Assembly (NCBI RefSeq): GCF_008086345.1
Contig: NZ_CP043006.1
Coordinates: forward strand, 248,001-312,000
From: Chitinophaga sp. XS-30
GTDB lineage: Bacteria > Bacteroidota > Bacteroidia > Chitinophagales > Chitinophagaceae
Length of the DNA stretch: 64,000 bases
Reading direction: 5' to 3'
This document shows positions 1 through 9,697 of the stretch, piece after piece. The stretch's first letter is position 1. Every line of letters starts with the position of its first letter. Under the pieces are notes generated by a model. That model was not told where the DNA came from, did no database searches, and was given only the letters and a program-made list of their open reading frames with translations. Position numbers and translations under genes: made by a program.

Positions 1-1827
1 CTCATCCCTGTTGTAGGTATTCCGCAATATGCTACCACCACCGGTAATCGAAATATCGAAATCGCTGTTGATCTTTTTCGCGTATTTCAGCAGGAAGTCG
101 CTGCTGGCTTCCATACTAAAAATGTTCTGTGTACGGAAGCTTCCTTTCTGCAGCTTGGAGCCTGCATCGTAGGGACGCTTCTGGGCACGCTGCTCATAGG
201 TCATATCGACGGAAGTCCTCACCATCAGGCTTAATTCCTTTGTAAGATCGTAGGTTGCCTGAATATTGCCTGTTATGCCGTGACGGTTAGATTCATTGAG
301 GAATTCGTAGGCGATGGCGTAAGGGTTTTCCGGGAAGGTGCTGTAGGGATATTTGATCTTGCGGCCTTCCTGCCCGTTTACCCAATAGTTCCTCAGCCAG
401 TCGAGATCCGCATTGGGCTGCCAGAAAATATACCAGTACATGATAGACTGGTTGCCATAACCGGAACCCGGCAGGTTATCGCTCGATTTATTGGTATAGT
501 TCACTTTGGAAGTGATCCGAAGTTTGTCATTCACTTTTGAATTGACGGACATGGAAACGGTGTTGCGTTTATACCCTGTATTGGGCATGATCCAGTTATT
601 CTGCACATTGGTCAGGGAAAAACGTGCAGTGGTCTTGTCTGTACCGCCATCAACGCTGATGGTATTGGTAAAGGTTTCCCCCGTTTCAAAATAATTATTG
701 ACCTTGTTTTTGTAGGGTACCCAGGGCGTTCTTTCCGTACCTACTGCCTGTAACTTAGGATCGTACTGATAGAACATCTGGCCATCAAACCTGGGGCCAT
801 AAGCGGAGCTGGTACCGCTGGTGCTGCTGCCATCCGGACCAGCACCATAGGAATAATAGGCTGCGCCATCCAGCCCCTGACCGTATTCGAACTGAAGGTC
901 AGGCCAGCGGTTCACTTCTTCTATTGAAGCATTGGAATTGATGGTCACGCCAAGGCCTTTCCTTTTGGAACTGCCGGATTTTGTGGTAATGATGATCGCG
1001 CCGTTCGCACCACGTTGGCCATATAATGCGGCGGCCCCAGGGCCTTTCAGCACCGTTATGGTTTCAATATCTTCCGGGTTGATATCATTCATACCACTGC
1101 CGTAGTCAGCCGGCATGTTATCACTGCCGGTACCGTAAGTGGCTTCGCCCCCGTTGCCTGTGCGGCGGGCGCTACCCTGATTAATAACGATTCCATCCAC
1201 CACGATCAGCGCTTCATTGTCACCCGTGAGGTTGTTCTCCCCACGCAGGATGATCTTGTTGGAGCCGGTGGGGCCTGCATTTGACCGCAGCATATTGAGG
1301 CCGGCCACTTTTCCCGAGAGGGCATCCGTCCAGTTGCTGGAAAGAGCGTCAGTCAGCTGTTCGCCTTTTACTACGGTAGTCGCGTATCCCAATGCTTTTT
1401 CCTCGCGTTTGATACCAAGTGCCGTTACCACCACTTCGTCCAGCGCTTTCGGGTCGGGAGTGAGCTGCAGGTCAAAAACCTGCGTTTTGTCAATCGTTAT
1501 TTCACGGGGAATATAACCCAGGAAAGAAAATATCAGTACGGCGCCGGAGGAAGGGAGCGTGAGCATATAATTCCCGTCTTTATCAGTGACGGCGCCCTTG
1601 TTGCTGTTCTTCGCTTTGATGTTCACACCGATCAGCGGATCGCCGTTTTCATCGGTCACCTTGCCCCTTACCACAATATCTTCATAATGGCGGGAGGGTA
1701 TTACCAGGTTCCCTGTTCTTTTGTTTTCAGGTGTTGAAGCATCCGGGTGCTTCCATACCGTTTTTGCAGCGGTCATGCTGTAAGCACACAACTGCAGGCC
1801 GGTGATAAGTAGGAAAAAATGTTTCAT
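1..1827 (-). CDS. SusC/RagA-type TonB-linked outer membrane receptor, C-terminus cut by window edge
   Basis: Reading the minus strand from the ATG at 1827 gives 609 codons open to the first base of the window, so the barrel C-terminus lies outside. A hydrophobic signal peptide covers residues 1-20. A CarboxypepD_reg-like domain spans about 52-125 (motif VRGKVTDENGDPLIGV). The TonB plug runs from about 130 to 290, with EVVVTALGIKR, LRGENNLTGDNEALIVVDG and the SusC signature RGANGAIIITTKSG. The barrel begins after that. Proteins of this family import oligosaccharides or peptides across the outer membrane with a SusD partner, which should lie further left. There is no STN domain before the carboxypeptidase-like domain, and no FecR or sigma gene upstream, so this receptor is probably not under ECF/anti-sigma control, unlike the three others in the window. 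Confidence 0.93.
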   Translation of the reverse strand, partial: MKHFFLLITGLQLCAYSMTAAKTVWKHPDASTPENKRTGNLVIPSRHYEDIVVRGKVTDENGDPLIGVNIKAKNSNKGAVTDKDGNYMLTLPSSGAVLIFSFLGYIPREITIDKTQVFDLQLTPDPKALDEVVVTALGIKREEKALGYATTVVKGEQLTDALSSNWTDALSGKVAGLNMLRSNAGPTGSNKIILRGENNLTGDNEALIVVDGIVINQGSARRTGNGGEATYGTGSDNMPADYGSGMNDINPEDIETITVLKGPGAAALYGQRGANGAIIITTKSGSSKRKGLGVTINSNASIEEVNRWPDLQFEYGQGLDGAAYYSYGAGPDGSSTSGTSSAYGPRFDGQMFYQYDPKLQAVGTERTPWVPYKNKVNNYFETGETFTNTISVDGGTDKTTARFSLTNVQNNWIMPNTGYKRNTVSMSVNSKVNDKLRITSKVNYTNKSSDNLPGSGYGNQSIMYWYIFWQPNADLDWLRNYWVNGQEGRKIKYPYSTFPENPYAIAYEFLNESNRHGITGNIQATYDLTKELSLMVRTSVDMTYEQRAQKRPYDAGSKLQKGSFRTQNIFSMEASSDFLLKYAKKINSDFDISITGGGSILRNTYNRDE

Positions 1828-2625
1828 GCAACAAGAGTTGTTAATGTAATAACGATCTGCGATAACAGATTTAAACAGATTTCAGTGATAAGTTTATTAT
1901 ATATGAATTCCCCCCAATTAATGTACTATACTGATAGAAGGCGCAAATGTAGATGCGCAATATGAACTTTATGTTAAGCGATTATTATGTTTCAGATAAT
2001 TTGATTTTTGTTTAAAAACCGTTCAGTACGGGAAAGGATTTCTCCTTTCGCTGCATGGAGACAGCAAATCAGCACCATACCCGGGAGGCATCTGCATAAA
2101 GCGCAACTAACATTCACGGCAATACGAATTTTCAAACACTCGTTCGGCGGCGATGCAACACTAATTTTTCATGTCATTGACGATTTTGGTTATTTCTTCT
2201 AAAAAGCCTTACCATCGGCGTTACAGGGATAACGCAGCCGGACCGGCACAACGACCAACCTGGAATATTGAATACTGTAATAAAAGGATGCCGGTGATGC
2301 CACCGATAGCCTGTCCGAAAAATCCTGACTAATGATGCAACCGGTTTGTGCGCCGGAGAATCGTGGAACTTATTATCATTGGCTCATCAAAAAAGGGACA
2401 ATGCTAAAGTAGAGAAAAAACTAAATTTAACAAAATTTAATTATAATTAACTTTTTTCAATAAATATGAAACTATATGAAACTTCCGCATTTTTGTGCCG
2501 GAGAGGAGTTGGGAGGAAGTTTGCAACGACCGTCCACAGGCTATTTCAAAGGAATGTAGCGCTTGTTTCAAATGGCATATCCTCAATATTAAATGTAATA
2601 TAATGAAAGAAATCAAAAGTTGGGT
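1828..2625. other. Intergenic region without a recognisable gene
   Basis: About 800 bases between the partial susC and the beta-helix gene, both on the minus strand. The part nearest susC is AT-rich and holds a candidate -7 box. The rest contains only short open frames without family resemblance. No plus-strand hairpin followed by a T-run is seen here, unlike the leaders of the other three susC genes. Confidence 0.6.
1944..1951 (-). promoter_or_regulatory. Possible -7 box (TAnnTTTG type) upstream of the partial susC
   Basis: The minus strand reads TACATTTG, an exact match to the Bacteroidota -7 consensus, about 117 bases before the ATG. No TTG is seen at the expected -33 spacing, so support is partial. 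Confidence 0.35.
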
Positions 2626-2658
2626 AAAAAAAATTCGTCCGGCCCTTTCAGCACCGGA
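2626..2658 (-). terminator. Rho-independent terminator after the beta-helix gene
   Basis: On the minus strand a short stem TCCGG / CCGGA with an 11-base loop is followed, after CGAA, by eight T residues. It lies 24 bases past the stop codon of the beta-helix protein gene. The stem is short, so strength is uncertain. Confidence 0.5.
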
Positions 2659-2681
2659 TCTTGTAGCATGACCAACATGCT

Positions 2682-4214
2682 TTAACGGTTCCTGCGTGCC
2701 TGCAGTTGGGCCAGGTAGAGCGATGCAGGCGTTAAACCGGGCGTATTCTGCCCCTCCCATTCCCCATCGGGCCGGTCTTTCAGGCGACCTTCATATTTTT
2801 CGCCTTTGAGTCCGATGCAATAATTGCTGCCGGAGGCCCAGGGATTCTGGATAGCGGCGCGCTTTACGGTGCAATTCCAGATGACCTGGGTAACGCCGGC
2901 CCAACCGTGCCCGCTGCCCCAATTACCACGGTCCTGCACATTGATCTCTCCGTCTGTAATAATATTATCATACAACGTACCACTGGCCCAGCGGTGGTGC
3001 GGGCCAATGTCGGCATGCGTACGCCTGGCGCTACAATGCACAAATACATTGGGACCGCAGGTAACTGCGCCGGTCACAAAATCATGCCGCCCGTCCGTGG
3101 CATGGCAATTCATAAAAAGATTCAGCTGCCCGTCGTTATTAAAAGAATAACGGCGACTGCCGGTGATGATAGACTTATGCTCAAAGCAATTACTGTTCAG
3201 CACGGAGATGTTCCTGGCGGTACGTTGCAGGTTGACACAGGCAAAACCGAAATAGCGTGCCGTTACATGCTGCACCCAGCCATGGGCTATCTTTCCAAAG
3301 GAAACAGCCGTCCAGGCATGATTCTCGGAAGTATTCCTGTCATAAGCCGATTCACAATAAAGATGCTCTACGCCTACGTGACCGATACGGCCTTCGAAAG
3401 TGTACCGGTACAGTTCCCCGCCGCCGTACTTCGCATCCATTGCTATAACTACCGGATTGTCGATATACACTCTCTTGCCTTCAATGCGGGTGATGGTCCT
3501 TTCATAACGCAGATCATACTGCTCCGGCTGCCACTGCTTTGTACCGGGGCGTTCCGCTATCCGGTCCATCTGCAGCGCGGAGATCCATTCCACGGTACCG
3601 GGCCTCAAAACGATCACGGGGTCTCCCACCCTGAAGTGACGGGCATCTTCCACAAGAAAGGAAGTAGCGCCAACAGGAACATATTCATCGGTGATCTTTA
3701 CGCGGGTCCCCCGCTCTTCCGCGATCTGCCCCTGCCCTGCCACCTGTATCAGTGAAACCTGCGTATCTGCGGTGGACAGCAGCCTTGTACCGGAGCTATC
3801 ATCGCCTTCGCCACGCAGCACAATGCCGTTGGTCCCTATCCGGATGCTTCCTGGGATCATATAAGTACCTTTCTTCAGCAGCAATGTGCCACGGAAACCG
3901 TGCTGATCGGGCGTACGCATGGCCACCTCATCAATAGCCGCCTGTATATGATCCTGATCGTTACCCGTGCCGGTTGGCGATATCTCCTTCACCACCGGCA
4001 CTACGGGCAAAGGCTCGTCACCGGAACGATATCCCACCCGGCTGAAATCCGGGATGGTGTTTCCCTTTTCATCGGGAATGTATTCCAGGGTGCGGGGGCC
4101 TTTAACCTTGATAAAGCGGCTTTCCCACGACTGTTCACGCGGAACAAAGAAAAGGAACGACCCGGCGCAGATCATCAAAGCGGGCAGGATGGAATTTCTC
4201 AAGGCGTTCTTCAT
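2682..4214 (-). CDS. Secreted right-handed parallel beta-helix protein (pectate-lyase-like fold)
   Basis: 510 residues from the ATG at 4214, chosen because a signal peptide (MKNALRNSILPALMICAGSF) follows directly; an upstream in-frame ATG would put 15 odd residues before it. The N-terminal part holds DHIQAAIDEVAMRTPDQHG and GTLLLKKGTYMIPGSIRI, the usual opening of the pectate-lyase superfamily beta-helix, followed by repeated short strands with Asn ladders (GQLNLFMNCHATDGRH, GPNVFVHCSARRTHADIG). Such proteins are polysaccharide lyases, glycosidases or glycan-binding proteins exported to the periplasm or surface. No catalytic motif specific to one lyase family was recognised, so the substrate is not stated. 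It stands alone on the minus strand with its own terminator and is divergent from the GNAT gene. Proximity to the rhamnosidase locus makes a pectin-type substrate possible, but that is inference. Confidence 0.8.
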   Translation of the reverse strand: MKNALRNSILPALMICAGSFLFFVPREQSWESRFIKVKGPRTLEYIPDEKGNTIPDFSRVGYRSGDEPLPVVPVVKEISPTGTGNDQDHIQAAIDEVAMRTPDQHGFRGTLLLKKGTYMIPGSIRIGTNGIVLRGEGDDSSGTRLLSTADTQVSLIQVAGQGQIAEERGTRVKITDEYVPVGATSFLVEDARHFRVGDPVIVLRPGTVEWISALQMDRIAERPGTKQWQPEQYDLRYERTITRIEGKRVYIDNPVVIAMDAKYGGGELYRYTFEGRIGHVGVEHLYCESAYDRNTSENHAWTAVSFGKIAHGWVQHVTARYFGFACVNLQRTARNISVLNSNCFEHKSIITGSRRYSFNNDGQLNLFMNCHATDGRHDFVTGAVTCGPNVFVHCSARRTHADIGPHHRWASGTLYDNIITDGEINVQDRGNWGSGHGWAGVTQVIWNCTVKRAAIQNPWASGSNYCIGLKGEKYEGRLKDRPDGEWEGQNTPGLTPASLYLAQLQARRNR

Positions 4215-4320
4215 AAAAAATATTGCTATGGTCTTGCGTTGTGCTACACAATATATCAAATATGGCGATGATTATTTCAGTCGTTGTCCCGGGCAACAAC
4301 AGTATCGGCGGCAACAGCCA

Positions 4321-4350
4321 TTCCCCCCTTGCGCTTTTTAGCTATATTTA
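4321..4350 (+). promoter_or_regulatory. Possible promoter of the GNAT-transglycosylase pair
   Basis: TTC, 19 bases, then TATATTTA resembles TTG-N19-TAnnTTTG with one mismatch in each box. It would start transcription about 30 bases before the GNAT ATG at 4385. Confidence 0.35.
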
Positions 4351-4384
4351 CGGCACATTAGCATGCATCAAAATCGCAGACATC

Positions 4385-4843
4385 ATGGAGGAAATCATCA
4401 TCAGAAAAGCCATGCCGGAAGACCTGCCGGTATTATTGCTGGCAGAACAAGAACTGATCAATGCAGAACGGCCATTCGACCCCACCCTCGTGCCGGGAGA
4501 ATTTTACTACTACGATCTTGAGGAGATGATAGAAAGTGAAGACGCGGAAGTATTGATCGCCACATGGGATGGGCTCTTTGCGGGCTGTGGACATGCCTCG
4601 ATACGCCCCGGCAAGCCTTACAACAATTTCGACAGGCAGGCTTTCCTGGGTTTTATGTATGTGGTGCCGGAGCATCGCGGCAAAGATATTATCCAGCGTA
4701 TTATCGGGGAATTGAAGAAATGGACGGAGAAAAAGGGCCTTGACGAAATAAGACTGCAGGTATATGCGGATAACATCGCTGCCATCAAAGCATACGAGAA
4801 AGTAGGCTTTGAAAAGCTGCTGATAGATATGAGATTGAAATAA
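4385..4843 (+). CDS. GNAT-family N-acetyltransferase
   Basis: 152 residues from the ATG at 4385 (MEEIIIRKAMPEDLPVLLLA). An open frame continues upstream, but the N-terminus beginning IIIRKAMPEDLP is the normal GNAT start. The acetyl-CoA-binding motif A is seen as FLGFMYVVPEHRGKDIIQRI (about residues 87-106), followed by LRLQVYADNIAAIKAYEKVGF-type motif B near 125-145. It should transfer an acetyl group from acetyl-CoA to an amine. The substrate is not evident from sequence. It is 18 bases upstream of the transglycosylase gene and probably co-transcribed with it, and it is divergent from the beta-helix gene. Confidence 0.88.
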   Translation: MEEIIIRKAMPEDLPVLLLAEQELINAERPFDPTLVPGEFYYYDLEEMIESEDAEVLIATWDGLFAGCGHASIRPGKPYNNFDRQAFLGFMYVVPEHRGKDIIQRIIGELKKWTEKKGLDEIRLQVYADNIAAIKAYEKVGFEKLLIDMRLK

Positions 4844-4861
4844 GCGGGTTAATTTTTTCCT

Positions 4862-5773
4862 ATGAACAACAAATTTACATTCGGTTTACTGGTGTTTCTG
4901 GCAGGAGGAGTTACGGCCTTTTTGATCATCAGCCAGTTATCGTTCAAAGAAGATACGGAAACTGTTGCGGAAGAGCAAACTACCGTATCCATGGTGCCTG
5001 AACTGCCTGCGCAGATGGATTTTGCCGGAGAGGCCGTACCGCTGGACCGCCGGGATGTGCAGGAGCGGCTGGACAGGGAACTGCTGTACAATTATTACTA
5101 TAAACCCAACGTCCTTTTCACCATAAAGCTGGCCAACCGTTACTTCCCGGCCATATCCGAACGGCTGAAGGCCAACGGCGTACCGGATGATTTCAAATAC
5201 CTCTGCGTAGCGGAAAGCAACCTGATGGCCACAGCCATTTCAAGGGTCGGAGCGGTGAGCTTCTGGCAGTTCATGAACAGCACAGCGCCGCAATATCAAC
5301 TATTGATCAACAACGAAGTGGACCAGCGGTATGACCTGGAAAAGTCCACTGACGCCGCCTGTAAATACCTGAAGCAGGCATATGACCGTTTCGGCAGCTG
5401 GACAGCCGCGGCGGCATCCTACAACTGCGGGATGGGCGGCTATAACAACCAGGCTACTTTTCAAAAGACCACTCATTATTACGACCTGCATCTGCCCGAA
5501 GAAACGAACCGCTATATCTACCGGATACTCACTTTCAAACATCTGCTGAACAATGCCGCGGCAATGGGCTTCGTGCTGGACAGCACGGACCTGTACGAGC
5601 CCGTGCCTTTCAGGGAGATTGAGGTAACCCGCACGATTCCCAACCTGGCTACGTTCGCCATTGAACATGGTACAACGTATAAAATACTGAAGCTGATGAA
5701 TCCCTGGATCAAAGGCCGCACGCTAACCGTCAGGCCGGGAAGGGACTATGTGCTGAAACTCCCGGAAGAATAA
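4862..5773 (+). CDS. MltD-like membrane-bound lytic transglycosylase with SLT domain
   Basis: 303 residues. An N-terminal membrane anchor or signal covers about residues 6-26. The SLT lysozyme-like domain covers about 85-235: LCVAESNLMATAISRVGAV contains the catalytic Glu (E118) followed by Ser, then FWQFMNSTAPQYQL and the AAASYNCGMGG motif. The last 50 residues (IPNLATFAIEHGTTYKILKLMNPW and following) look like a LysM-type peptidoglycan-binding module. The family cleaves the MurNAc-GlcNAc bond with formation of 1,6-anhydro-MurNAc in the periplasm. It sits 18 bases after the GNAT gene on the same strand. The start ATG at 4862 follows a T-rich stretch without a Shine-Dalgarno site, as is usual here. 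Confidence 0.92.
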   Translation: MNNKFTFGLLVFLAGGVTAFLIISQLSFKEDTETVAEEQTTVSMVPELPAQMDFAGEAVPLDRRDVQERLDRELLYNYYYKPNVLFTIKLANRYFPAISERLKANGVPDDFKYLCVAESNLMATAISRVGAVSFWQFMNSTAPQYQLLINNEVDQRYDLEKSTDAACKYLKQAYDRFGSWTAAAASYNCGMGGYNNQATFQKTTHYYDLHLPEETNRYIYRILTFKHLLNNAAAMGFVLDSTDLYEPVPFREIEVTRTIPNLATFAIEHGTTYKILKLMNPWIKGRTLTVRPGRDYVLKLPEE

Positions 5774-5876
5774 ACCGGCAGCCTGCAGGTTAATCCAATT
5801 GCGCTATCCGTTAAATGAGCAATGCAACCAAAGCCCCGTCCTCCCATCTTTGTGCGCAACAAAAAAGCATAACCCC

Positions 5877-6437
5877 ATGAAAAAAGTCATGATACTGATG
5901 GCGCTGGTCACACAGGCATCCATCGTAAACGCGCAAACGAAAATAAGTTTCGGCCCCAAAGCAGGCGTCAACTTCTCGGTATGGACCGGCGAAGGGTCGC
6001 AGGGAGCGGCATTCCGGACAGGGTATTATGCGGGAGGATTTGTTTCCGTTCCCGTCAGCAAAAGCTTTTCCCTGCAACCCGAGTTAATGTATTCACTGGA
6101 AGGCACGGACCATAACGTTACAAAATATACGGACAAGTACCTCCGGCTGCCCTTCCTGTTCCAATACCGGCATTCCAGCGGCTTTCATGCAGAAGCAGGG
6201 CCACAGATCGGATGGCTGATCAGCACCTGGGCAAAAATGAAGAATGGCGACCCGGACGTTGATGCAAAAGAAATGCGCGCTCCGCTGGAGACCTCCCTCG
6301 GATTCGGATTTGGATGGCAGCTCAAAGCCGGCATCGGATTTAATTTCCGTTACAATGCAGGCATATCAGGCCTGGGCGACAATTCCAAATTGAAGGCTGC
6401 CAACATCGGCATTGGCGCTTATTACGCATTCCGCTAA
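5877..6437 (+). CDS. Small outer membrane beta-barrel protein (PorT/OMP_b-brl family)
   Basis: 186 residues from the ATG at 5877, chosen because a signal peptide (MKKVMILMALVTQASIVNAQ) begins there. The mature part opens with KISFGPKAGVNFSVWTG and continues with alternating aromatic beta-strands (VSVPVSKSFSLQPELMYSLE, LRLPFLFQYRH, FHAEAGPQIGWLIS) up to a terminal AYYAFR, typical of the 8-stranded barrel family common in Bacteroidota. The function of these proteins is mostly unknown. It ends four bases before the convergent GH106 gene, with no terminator visible between them. A CATCTTTG box at 5845 is one base from the promoter consensus. Confidence 0.85.
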   Translation: MKKVMILMALVTQASIVNAQTKISFGPKAGVNFSVWTGEGSQGAAFRTGYYAGGFVSVPVSKSFSLQPELMYSLEGTDHNVTKYTDKYLRLPFLFQYRHSSGFHAEAGPQIGWLISTWAKMKNGDPDVDAKEMRAPLETSLGFGFGWQLKAGIGFNFRYNAGISGLGDNSKLKAANIGIGAYYAFR

Positions 6438-6441
6438 ACCG

Positions 6442-9400
6442 CTATGGCCGCACGGGGTACGACTGTAAACGCACCGGCCCCAGCAGCCCGGATTTCCGCA
6501 ACGGATAGTCCCGGTCAAATTTTCGTACGTTCGTTTTCGTGAGCCTTTGTTCTTCCGGCAGATATTGATCGCCAATGATGCGGTTTGGCCAGAGGTTCAC
6601 CACTTTTATCTGCAAGGTGTTCGTTCCTTCTTTCACGAATGCGGAGATATCGCCCCGGAAGGGATGCGTCCACCATACGCCGGTGTGCTTCCCGTTCACG
6701 GTCACTTCCGCGAGGTTATACATTTCGCCGAGGTCCAGGTGCACACTTTTCCCTTTCAATTGCTCCGGAGCAAGCGTAAAGGTATTTTCATAGATGGCAG
6801 TACCGGAGTAGTATTTGATGCCAGGATCGCTGTGTTCCGTCCATGAGATCAGCGTGTCAAATGTTGTTTTCTCCGGGCCTCCCCATTCCCTGGAGAAGCT
6901 TACCTGCCATGGTGTGGTGATGGTTTGTGCAGCCGGGATATCCGCCTTTATATTGCTTACCGTGTTGTCATGCTTCGTCAGCTGGTAATCACCATCCAGG
7001 GCATACCGTATATTGCCATCCGGCAGGGAAGCGAAAGGACTGATATCAAAGGTGTCCGCCGGCAGTTCGGGGAAAAGCTGCTGGCCGTTCCGGCTGATGG
7101 ATGTATAATACGTGCCCTCCGGCTGCTTTCTGAATACAACGAACACGGAGCCGAACGGATCGAGGAACAGCGGCAGCTGCACACGGCCTCCGGTTGTCGA
7201 AAAAATATGCTGCGGCGTGATCGTTCCTTTATCAGGATTCCACAGCTCCGGCGCTTTGCCATTCACACGGAAGCTTGTCTGAATGTACTCCGGGCGCTCG
7301 TTCCGGTTGACGATGTAGTATATCTCCGCTTCAGGTGTCGTTCTGTGTATGAAGTCGATAAGTGCACCTGATTTACGGCTGCTGTAAGAAAAATCAGGTT
7401 GACGGCCCTTATCTGAAAGCACTTCCCGGATCGTTTTGCCGAATACCACTTTTCCCTCGCCATAAACATGCTCAACAACCGTTTTCCCGTCGATGTCACC
7501 CCAGAGCAATTGCGATAACTCCTGCACTTTTTGCTCCGCGGCCTGCCGGTCTTTCAAGCCTGTGGAAGAAACCGGCCGGGGCCCGATGACCGTAGCGCCT
7601 TTCTTTACCAGCTGCGCTATTTTTTCCAGCACAGCGGGCGGGATCACCTTCCAGTCCGGCAGTACCAGCACTTCATAGCCCATGCCGTCCGGCAGTACGA
7701 TCCGTCCGTCCTTCACGTCCATGCGGGTGAGGATCACGTCCGTATTGCAGACATCGTAATCATACCCTTCTCCCAGGTCCGGATCAATATGTTTCAACGG
7801 CACCTGGTTAGGCACATTATCGCCGTAATAATAACAGACATCCGCTACGAACAGGCCCCGCGAAAGCATGAAAGCATTACGGGCATTCCATTGCAGGAAA
7901 GCCGGGGCCTGCTTCCACCAGGTAACATTCTGGTTGAAGTGCGTACCGGCGAAATATTCATTTCCCGGAATGCCTGCATCCTTCGGAGAATGCGTGAAAG
8001 TATGTATCACCAGGCGGTTCAGGCCTTCGCAATACACCCGGTCCAGCGTGGGCTTCATGTACGCGAAATCCTCTTCCCAATGCGGACCAATGCTGGTGGG
8101 GCCTTCGGCCTGCACGAACCTTTTGCCGTAGATATGCGCTGCGGACGCCGCCTGCTTTACATAAAGCCGGCGATGCGGTTCTACGCGATGCGTAGTAGCC
8201 CTGATCCAGAATTCTCCCATGGGAACAGCATTCAGGCTGAGGTTCTTCAATGCATCAATGGGCGCGGGATGAGGACCACCGCTTTCAGAATGAATGGCCA
8301 GCCCTTCTTTTTCCGCCAGTTCGCTGAACCGCTGATAGTGATTCTTGTAAATAAGATCGGCTATCGTTCTCCGGAAATCATACAGGAAACGGTTGGATAC
8401 ATCGCGGCTGCCGATGATCCTGCCGGTGAGCACGGGCAGGAATTTCGTGATCTCATAACCATTGGCTGCGCTGAATTCCGCAGGAAAGGCGGACGTCCAG
8501 TTGGAGGCGCCAAGCTCCCAGCTGTCGTCATGCAGGTACTTCAGGCTTTTGGCAGGCTTGCCTTTTGTCAGCACGCTCACCACACTGTCGTATTGCACAT
8601 CCATCGCGGCCGTACTCATATAATCTATGGCAAGCCCGCCACCACCCGGACTATGGGTGGAGACTTGGATGCCCGTACCGGTGTACCCGAAGCGCATGAT
8701 GAGATACCTGCCTTCCGGGACTTCCCAGCTGATCCGGCCCTGCTCATCCACAAAGGAACTGATATCGGTCACATCGTTCAGACCGGCATTGGAATCATTG
8801 GCCGGCAGTGAATCTTCTTTCATGAAAATGCCCCAGTCATAACCCAGGCCGTTCTTTGTAAAGGGGATATTATAAATGCTGTGCACCGCTTTGATGTTCA
8901 TATTTTCCAGCGGCTGCACACTGTCGCCGTTGAGCTTCACAGCCAGTACTGCAACGGGTTTGTAGTATGGTTCGCTGCTGCCTTCAGGCGTGAACAGCTT
9001 CGCAGGCATGGGCAGGGTATCCGTCAGTTTGCGGGGGCCTTCAATATGCAATTCGCTCCAGACCAGTTTTTTCGAAGCCAGTTCCGGCGTTACCCAGGGG
9101 CCGCCATCATTCCAGCCGCTGCCGATGTTCAGGCTGATCTCCAGGTCAAGACTGTCGGCCACATGACAGGTGTAGTGAAAAAGGTCTATCCATTCCGGGC
9201 TCATGAACACGGGGCCTGCCGTTGTTCTGGCCATTTTGTTATAGGAGGATGAACCCGCATCGAAAAGAATGGCGCCTTTGATACCAGCGTTCTTCATTTC
9301 TGTGAGGTCTGTCAGAATACCTTCCCGGCTGATGTTACCCTCCAGCCACCACCAGAACACGCGGGGCTTTGCCTCATCAGGTGGATTGGCGAAACCTTCG

Positions 9401-9501
9401 GCCAGGCCGGGACCCTCGTCTCCGGTCATTTTGCTGTTCACACAACTGTTCAGTACATAACATAACGAGAGAAAAAGGAATTTATAAAGCAGATGTTTCA
9501 T
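6442..9501 (-). CDS. GH106-type alpha-L-rhamnosidase, lipoprotein
   Basis: 1019 residues with a lipobox (VLNSC, Cys20), so probably anchored in the outer or inner membrane. The mature start PPDEAKPRVFWWWLEGNISR with LTEMKNAGIKGAILFDAG is the hallmark of glycoside hydrolase family 106. The catalytic TIM-barrel-like region continues through WTSAFPAEFSAANGYEITKF and SESGGPHPAPIDALKNLS. The C-terminal beta-sandwich carries LAEVTVNGKHTGVWWTHPFR and VVNLWPNRIIGDQYLPEEQR. GH106 enzymes release terminal alpha-L-rhamnose from pectic rhamnogalacturonans and related glycans with inversion. It lies 196 bases after the GH78-type gene in the same direction and is the last gene of the first SusCD locus. Confidence 0.9.
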   Translation of the reverse strand: MKHLLYKFLFLSLCYVLNSCVNSKMTGDEGPGLAEGFANPPDEAKPRVFWWWLEGNISREGILTDLTEMKNAGIKGAILFDAGSSSYNKMARTTAGPVFMSPEWIDLFHYTCHVADSLDLEISLNIGSGWNDGGPWVTPELASKKLVWSELHIEGPRKLTDTLPMPAKLFTPEGSSEPYYKPVAVLAVKLNGDSVQPLENMNIKAVHSIYNIPFTKNGLGYDWGIFMKEDSLPANDSNAGLNDVTDISSFVDEQGRISWEVPEGRYLIMRFGYTGTGIQVSTHSPGGGGLAIDYMSTAAMDVQYDSVVSVLTKGKPAKSLKYLHDDSWELGASNWTSAFPAEFSAANGYEITKFLPVLTGRIIGSRDVSNRFLYDFRRTIADLIYKNHYQRFSELAEKEGLAIHSESGGPHPAPIDALKNLSLNAVPMGEFWIRATTHRVEPHRRLYVKQAASAAHIYGKRFVQAEGPTSIGPHWEEDFAYMKPTLDRVYCEGLNRLVIHTFTHSPKDAGIPGNEYFAGTHFNQNVTWWKQAPAFLQWNARNAFMLSRGLFVADVCYYYGDNVPNQVPLKHIDPDLGEGYDYDVCNTDVILTRMDVKDGRIVLPDGMGYEVLVLPDWKVIPPAVLEKIAQLVKKGATVIGPRPVSSTGLKDRQAAEQKVQELSQLLWGDIDGKTVVEHVYGEGKVVFGKTIREVLSDKGRQPDFSYSSRKSGALIDFIHRTTPEAEIYYIVNRNERPEYIQTSFRVNGKAPELWNPDKGTITPQHIFSTTGGRVQLPLFLDPFGSVFVVFRKQPEGTYYTSISRNGQQLFPELPADTFDISPFASLPDGNIRYALDGDYQLTKHDNTVSNIKADIPAAQTITTPWQVSFSREWGGPEKTTFDTLISWTEHSDPGIKYYSGTAIYENTFTLAPEQLKGKSVHLDLGEMYNLAEVTVNGKHTGVWWTHPFRGDISAFVKEGTNTLQIKVVNLWPNRIIGDQYLPEEQRLTKTNVRKFDRDYPLRKSGLLGPVRLQSYPVRP

Positions 9502-9697
9502 GCGTCGGATTTAAAAAGATGATTAAATGCAGATGAAGAGGACGTATCAACGTCCGGTACGCCTCGTTATCCGGGGAATAGCGGATTCCGTTATCGTTTA
9601 TGTGACGGGCAAATTTTCCCGCATAAAATGCCTTATCCGCTTACGCATCCCGGTATTCCCGAAAAGCGCCGGCATAGCGGATTGGTGAGCTACTTCT

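Noticed and set aside
7531..8811. 426-codon open frame antisense to the GH106 gene
   Set aside because: Shadow of a GC-rich coding region; no family resemblance, while the opposite strand encodes a clear GH106 enzyme.
9540..9555. GGACGT / ACGTCC hairpin upstream of the GH106 gene
   Set aside because: Six pairs, no T-run and no promoter box beside it; too weak to call.
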